DNA of 8,879 nt from Flavobacteriales bacterium. Lineage in GTDB: Bacteria; Bacteroidota; Bacteroidia; NS11-12g; UBA955. The notes under the pieces are model-generated. The model was not told the DNA's origin. It saw only the letters and a program-made list of their open reading frames with translations, and did no database searches. Shown here piece by piece: positions 6,933-8,879 of this stretch (within the stretch, counting starts at the first letter, position 1; every line of letters begins with the position of its first letter). The translations under genes and the position numbers were made by a program. The stretch covers positions 1-8,879 of the forward strand of contig CANHXF010000055.1 of the NCBI GenBank assembly GCA_947464515.1, read 5' to 3'.

Positions 6933-8879
6933 ACCTAGGCAAATATCTGAATTTTTCCCCGAAGTACCTATGGGCCATGCTCGTCGTCACCCTAATCCAT
7001 GCCTGCGGTGTCAAAAAAAGCATCCCCGAAAATCGTTACCTGCTCAAAAGAAATTCTGTTATCGTCCCCAAAAAAACCGTCAGCGCCTCCGAACTCAAAG
7101 CGCAAATCCTTCACAACCCCAACAAACGCGTACTTTTCAATAAATTACCCGTCTTCCTATGGGCCTATTCTTTGGGTAGCAGTTTCAAACATCCGGAACT
7201 AAACGACAGTATCGCTTGGAGGAAAAAGCTTCGCAATAAACTCGGTGAACCCCCAATCCTTATCGATACAGCGCTCGCTGCCGTTTCGGCCGAAAACATC
7301 GGAAATCACCTATTTAACTTGGGTTATTTCGATAACAGGGTCAGCTATATTGTCACCTACGGAAAGCACAAAGCCGAAGTGGATTATATCGTGGAGCCAG
7401 GGAAACCCTACCGACTTAATTCGTTTTTTAGGGAACCCGACGATACAGCACTTAAGCCCCTAATCGATACCCTTGTCGAACAAAATTTGGCTTATCGACT
7501 TTGGTGGCCCGTAAATTTAAACGCCTTAAATGAAGCCAAAGACAAATTGGCGATTGAACTTCGCGACAGAGGCTATTACGATGCCACACCAGACCTTTTT
7601 CATTATGAGATTGACACGCTGGCCGATAAAAAAGAGGGCGCTGTTTTCCTCAAATTGAACAACCCCTTAAACCAATCGAAATTTCAACGTTACCGATTCG
7701 GCGCCACCTATCTGAACATCATTTGCTCTGAGATCTATTTGGAAAATCAATGGCCGCAAGCCTATTCATCCAAAGGCAAATATTTCCAACTCAACCATTA
7801 CCCTATCAAAGGCAAGATCATGGATCAAGTTGTCACAATCGACTCCGGCCGATGGTTCAGCCAATCCCTAACCAATCAAACCTATGTCGCCCTGGTAGAA
7901 ATGGGACTTTTCTCCTACGTGGATTTACACCAAGAAGTGGATACCGTAAACCACCTCATCATCACCAAAATTGAGGCGAAAGCCATCCCAAGAATTTATA
8001 CCCAAATCGAACCCCAAGCCCTTTACTCACCACAAGGAAGTTCAGGAACCAACTTTCAAACCCAAAGTCAGCGTAGTTTCGGTCTTGCAGGCATCGTATC
8101 GCTCAACAATCGAAATGCATTGGGCAACGGAGAAAGCTTAAAAATCAGCTCAGTAACCAGCTACGAGGCAATTTTCAAACGCGGCGATAACGATAATATC
8201 CGATATGGATTACAACAAGGATTCAACGCCAGACTCTCTCTACCAAACTTTTCATTGCTCGATAAAATTAAAGTAAAAAATAGCTATCAGCGCAAAAACA
8301 CAGTATTCTCGCTGAGTTACCAATTGGAGAACAATCCTAATTTTAAAAGAAGTTCACTCCCCGCCTCCATTTCCTTGCAGTACACACGACCCAATTTAAG
8401 TTGGTATTACACCCCCGTTGAATTGAGCTTTAACCGAAATGCAATCTCTGCAGCATTTTTGCCAACGCTTCCACAGTTGGACCAAGATTTCGTAAAACGC
8501 GTTTTTACCGACCAAATTATCACCGCCGCAAAATTTGGAGGACTGTATACCAACAACAAAAACAAACCCGGTCAAACCTACTTCTTTGGTCGTTTCGGAT
8601 TCGAAACCTCCGGAAACCTTCACCGACTCGCCCGATACCTATTCCAAGACAATTACAACCCCGACAGTTCTTATCAATTCATGGGGGTTAATTATTTTCA
8701 GTACGCCAAAATAGAATCAGAAATTCGCATCAAACGCACCATCGACGAACTCAATAGCATCGCTTTTAGAGCAAACTTTGGCATGGCCATCCCTTATTGG
8801 AACAGCAGTGTGATTCCTTACGATAAGCGATATTTTATTGGTGGTAGTAACAGTTTGAGAGGCTGGAGACCCCGTGGAG
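6926..8879 (+). CDS. tamL: TamL-like lipidated Omp85 (BamA/TamA-family) outer-membrane protein, 3' truncated by window edge
   Basis: An unbroken frame from ATG 6926 to the right edge gives 651 visible residues. The N-terminus has a Lys-containing n-region, a hydrophobic stretch (15-24) and Cys27 in TLIHAC, which suggests a lipoprotein signal peptide. CGVKKSIPENRYLL then resembles the start of Bacteroidota TamL/BamA-like proteins. LGEPPILID (106-114) is another family block. POTRA-like segments lie at about 110-170 (NLGYFDNRVSYIV), 171-245 (RDRGYYDATP) and 290-355 (MGLFSYVDL). The beta-barrel begins near 358 and continues to YFIGGSNSLRGW (636-647), whose LRG corresponds to the conserved L6-loop (V/I)RG(F/Y) motif. 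About 100-150 barrel residues are probably missing. By family it inserts outer-membrane proteins, with TamL usually paired with TamB. A later Met (18, at 6977) would leave a signal peptide without a basic n-region, so 6926 is preferred. The TamL name rests on the lipidated N-terminus; BamA-like is the alternative. Confidence 0.88.
   Translation, partial: MAYLGKYLNFSPKYLWAMLVVTLIHACGVKKSIPENRYLLKRNSVIVPKKTVSASELKAQILHNPNKRVLFNKLPVFLWAYSLGSSFKHPELNDSIAWRKKLRNKLGEPPILIDTALAAVSAENIGNHLFNLGYFDNRVSYIVTYGKHKAEVDYIVEPGKPYRLNSFFREPDDTALKPLIDTLVEQNLAYRLWWPVNLNALNEAKDKLAIELRDRGYYDATPDLFHYEIDTLADKKEGAVFLKLNNPLNQSKFQRYRFGATYLNIICSEIYLENQWPQAYSSKGKYFQLNHYPIKGKIMDQVVTIDSGRWFSQSLTNQTYVALVEMGLFSYVDLHQEVDTVNHLIITKIEAKAIPRIYTQIEPQALYSPQGSSGTNFQTQSQRSFGLAGIVSLNNRNALGNGESLKISSVTSYEAIFKRGDNDNIRYGLQQGFNARLSLPNFSLLDKIKVKNSYQRKNTVFSLSYQLENNPNFKRSSLPASISLQYTRPNLSWYYTPVELSFNRNAISAAFLPTLPQLDQDFVKRVFTDQIITAAKFGGLYTNNKNKPGQTYFFGRFGFETSGNLHRLARYLFQDNYNPDSSYQFMGVNYFQYAKIESEIRIKRTIDELNSIAFRANFGMAIPYWNSSVIPYDKRYFIGGSNSLRGWRPRG
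6940..6947 (-). promoter_or_regulatory. Possible -7 box (GATATTTG) for the methyltransferase gene
   Basis: On the minus strand, GATATTTG matches TAnnTTTG at all but the first base and ends 7 nt before the ATG at 6932. It lies within the signal-peptide codons of the TamL-like gene. No -33 TTG was recognised upstream. Because the starts overlap, this gene's promoter must lie inside the neighbouring coding sequence, which makes this the best candidate. Confidence 0.3.

Noticed and set aside
7284..7295. 12-bp palindrome TTTCGGCCGAAA in the TamL-like gene
   Set aside because: It is short, has no loop and no matching copy in the window; chance within coding sequence is a sufficient explanation.
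8396..8623. 75-codon minus-strand open frame
   Set aside because: It is antisense to the TamL-like barrel, whose frame stays open from 6926 to the right edge.

Overview
The window looks like a gene-dense stretch of a Bacteroidota chromosome, with class and genus not resolved. The evidence is the gene content: a MetG with a KISTS loop, a very large DUF4175-like membrane/coiled-coil protein of the Bacteroidota type, and a lipidated Omp85 protein of the TamL type. It is also the promoters: two perfect copies of the Bacteroidota -7 box TAnnTTTG (TATCTTTG and TATATTTG) lie just upstream of start codons, and no start has a convincing Shine-Dalgarno sequence. I saw no rRNA, tRNA, CRISPR array, insertion sequence, integrase or phage gene.

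Layout: (1) Positions 1-644, plus strand, hold the C-terminal half of a GT-B glycosyltransferase cut by the left edge. (2) Three genes run leftward on the minus strand with 25-bp and 18-bp gaps: a TrmH/SpoU-family RNA methyltransferase (6932-6219), a 1156-residue DUF4175-like envelope protein (6193-2723) and methionyl-tRNA synthetase metG (2704-551). The 3' end of metG overlaps the glycosyltransferase end by 94 bp, tail to tail. (3) At 6926, plus strand, a TamL-like lipidated outer-membrane Omp85 protein starts head to head with the methyltransferase (start codons overlap inside ATGGCAT) and runs off the right edge at its L6-loop LRGW motif. No stretch over 300 bases lacks a gene; the only gaps are 2705-2722 and 6194-6218.

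How the genes relate: metG and the methyltransferase serve translation and RNA modification. The TamL-like protein serves outer-membrane biogenesis, the DUF4175-like protein is an inner-membrane-anchored periplasmic coiled-coil protein of unknown role, and the glycosyltransferase probably builds a surface glycan. The three minus-strand genes are spaced like an operon, but each also has its own -7-like box 7-10 nt before its start codon. That implies internal promoters and very short or absent 5' leaders.

I did not find a convincing new multi-gene system. The points most worth checking are the repeated -7 box placement, the overlapping divergent starts, two perfect in-frame palindromes with a shared CGGCC-TNC-GGCCG core inside the methyltransferase gene, the overprinted glycosyltransferase tail, and a collagen-like segment in the DUF4175-like protein.
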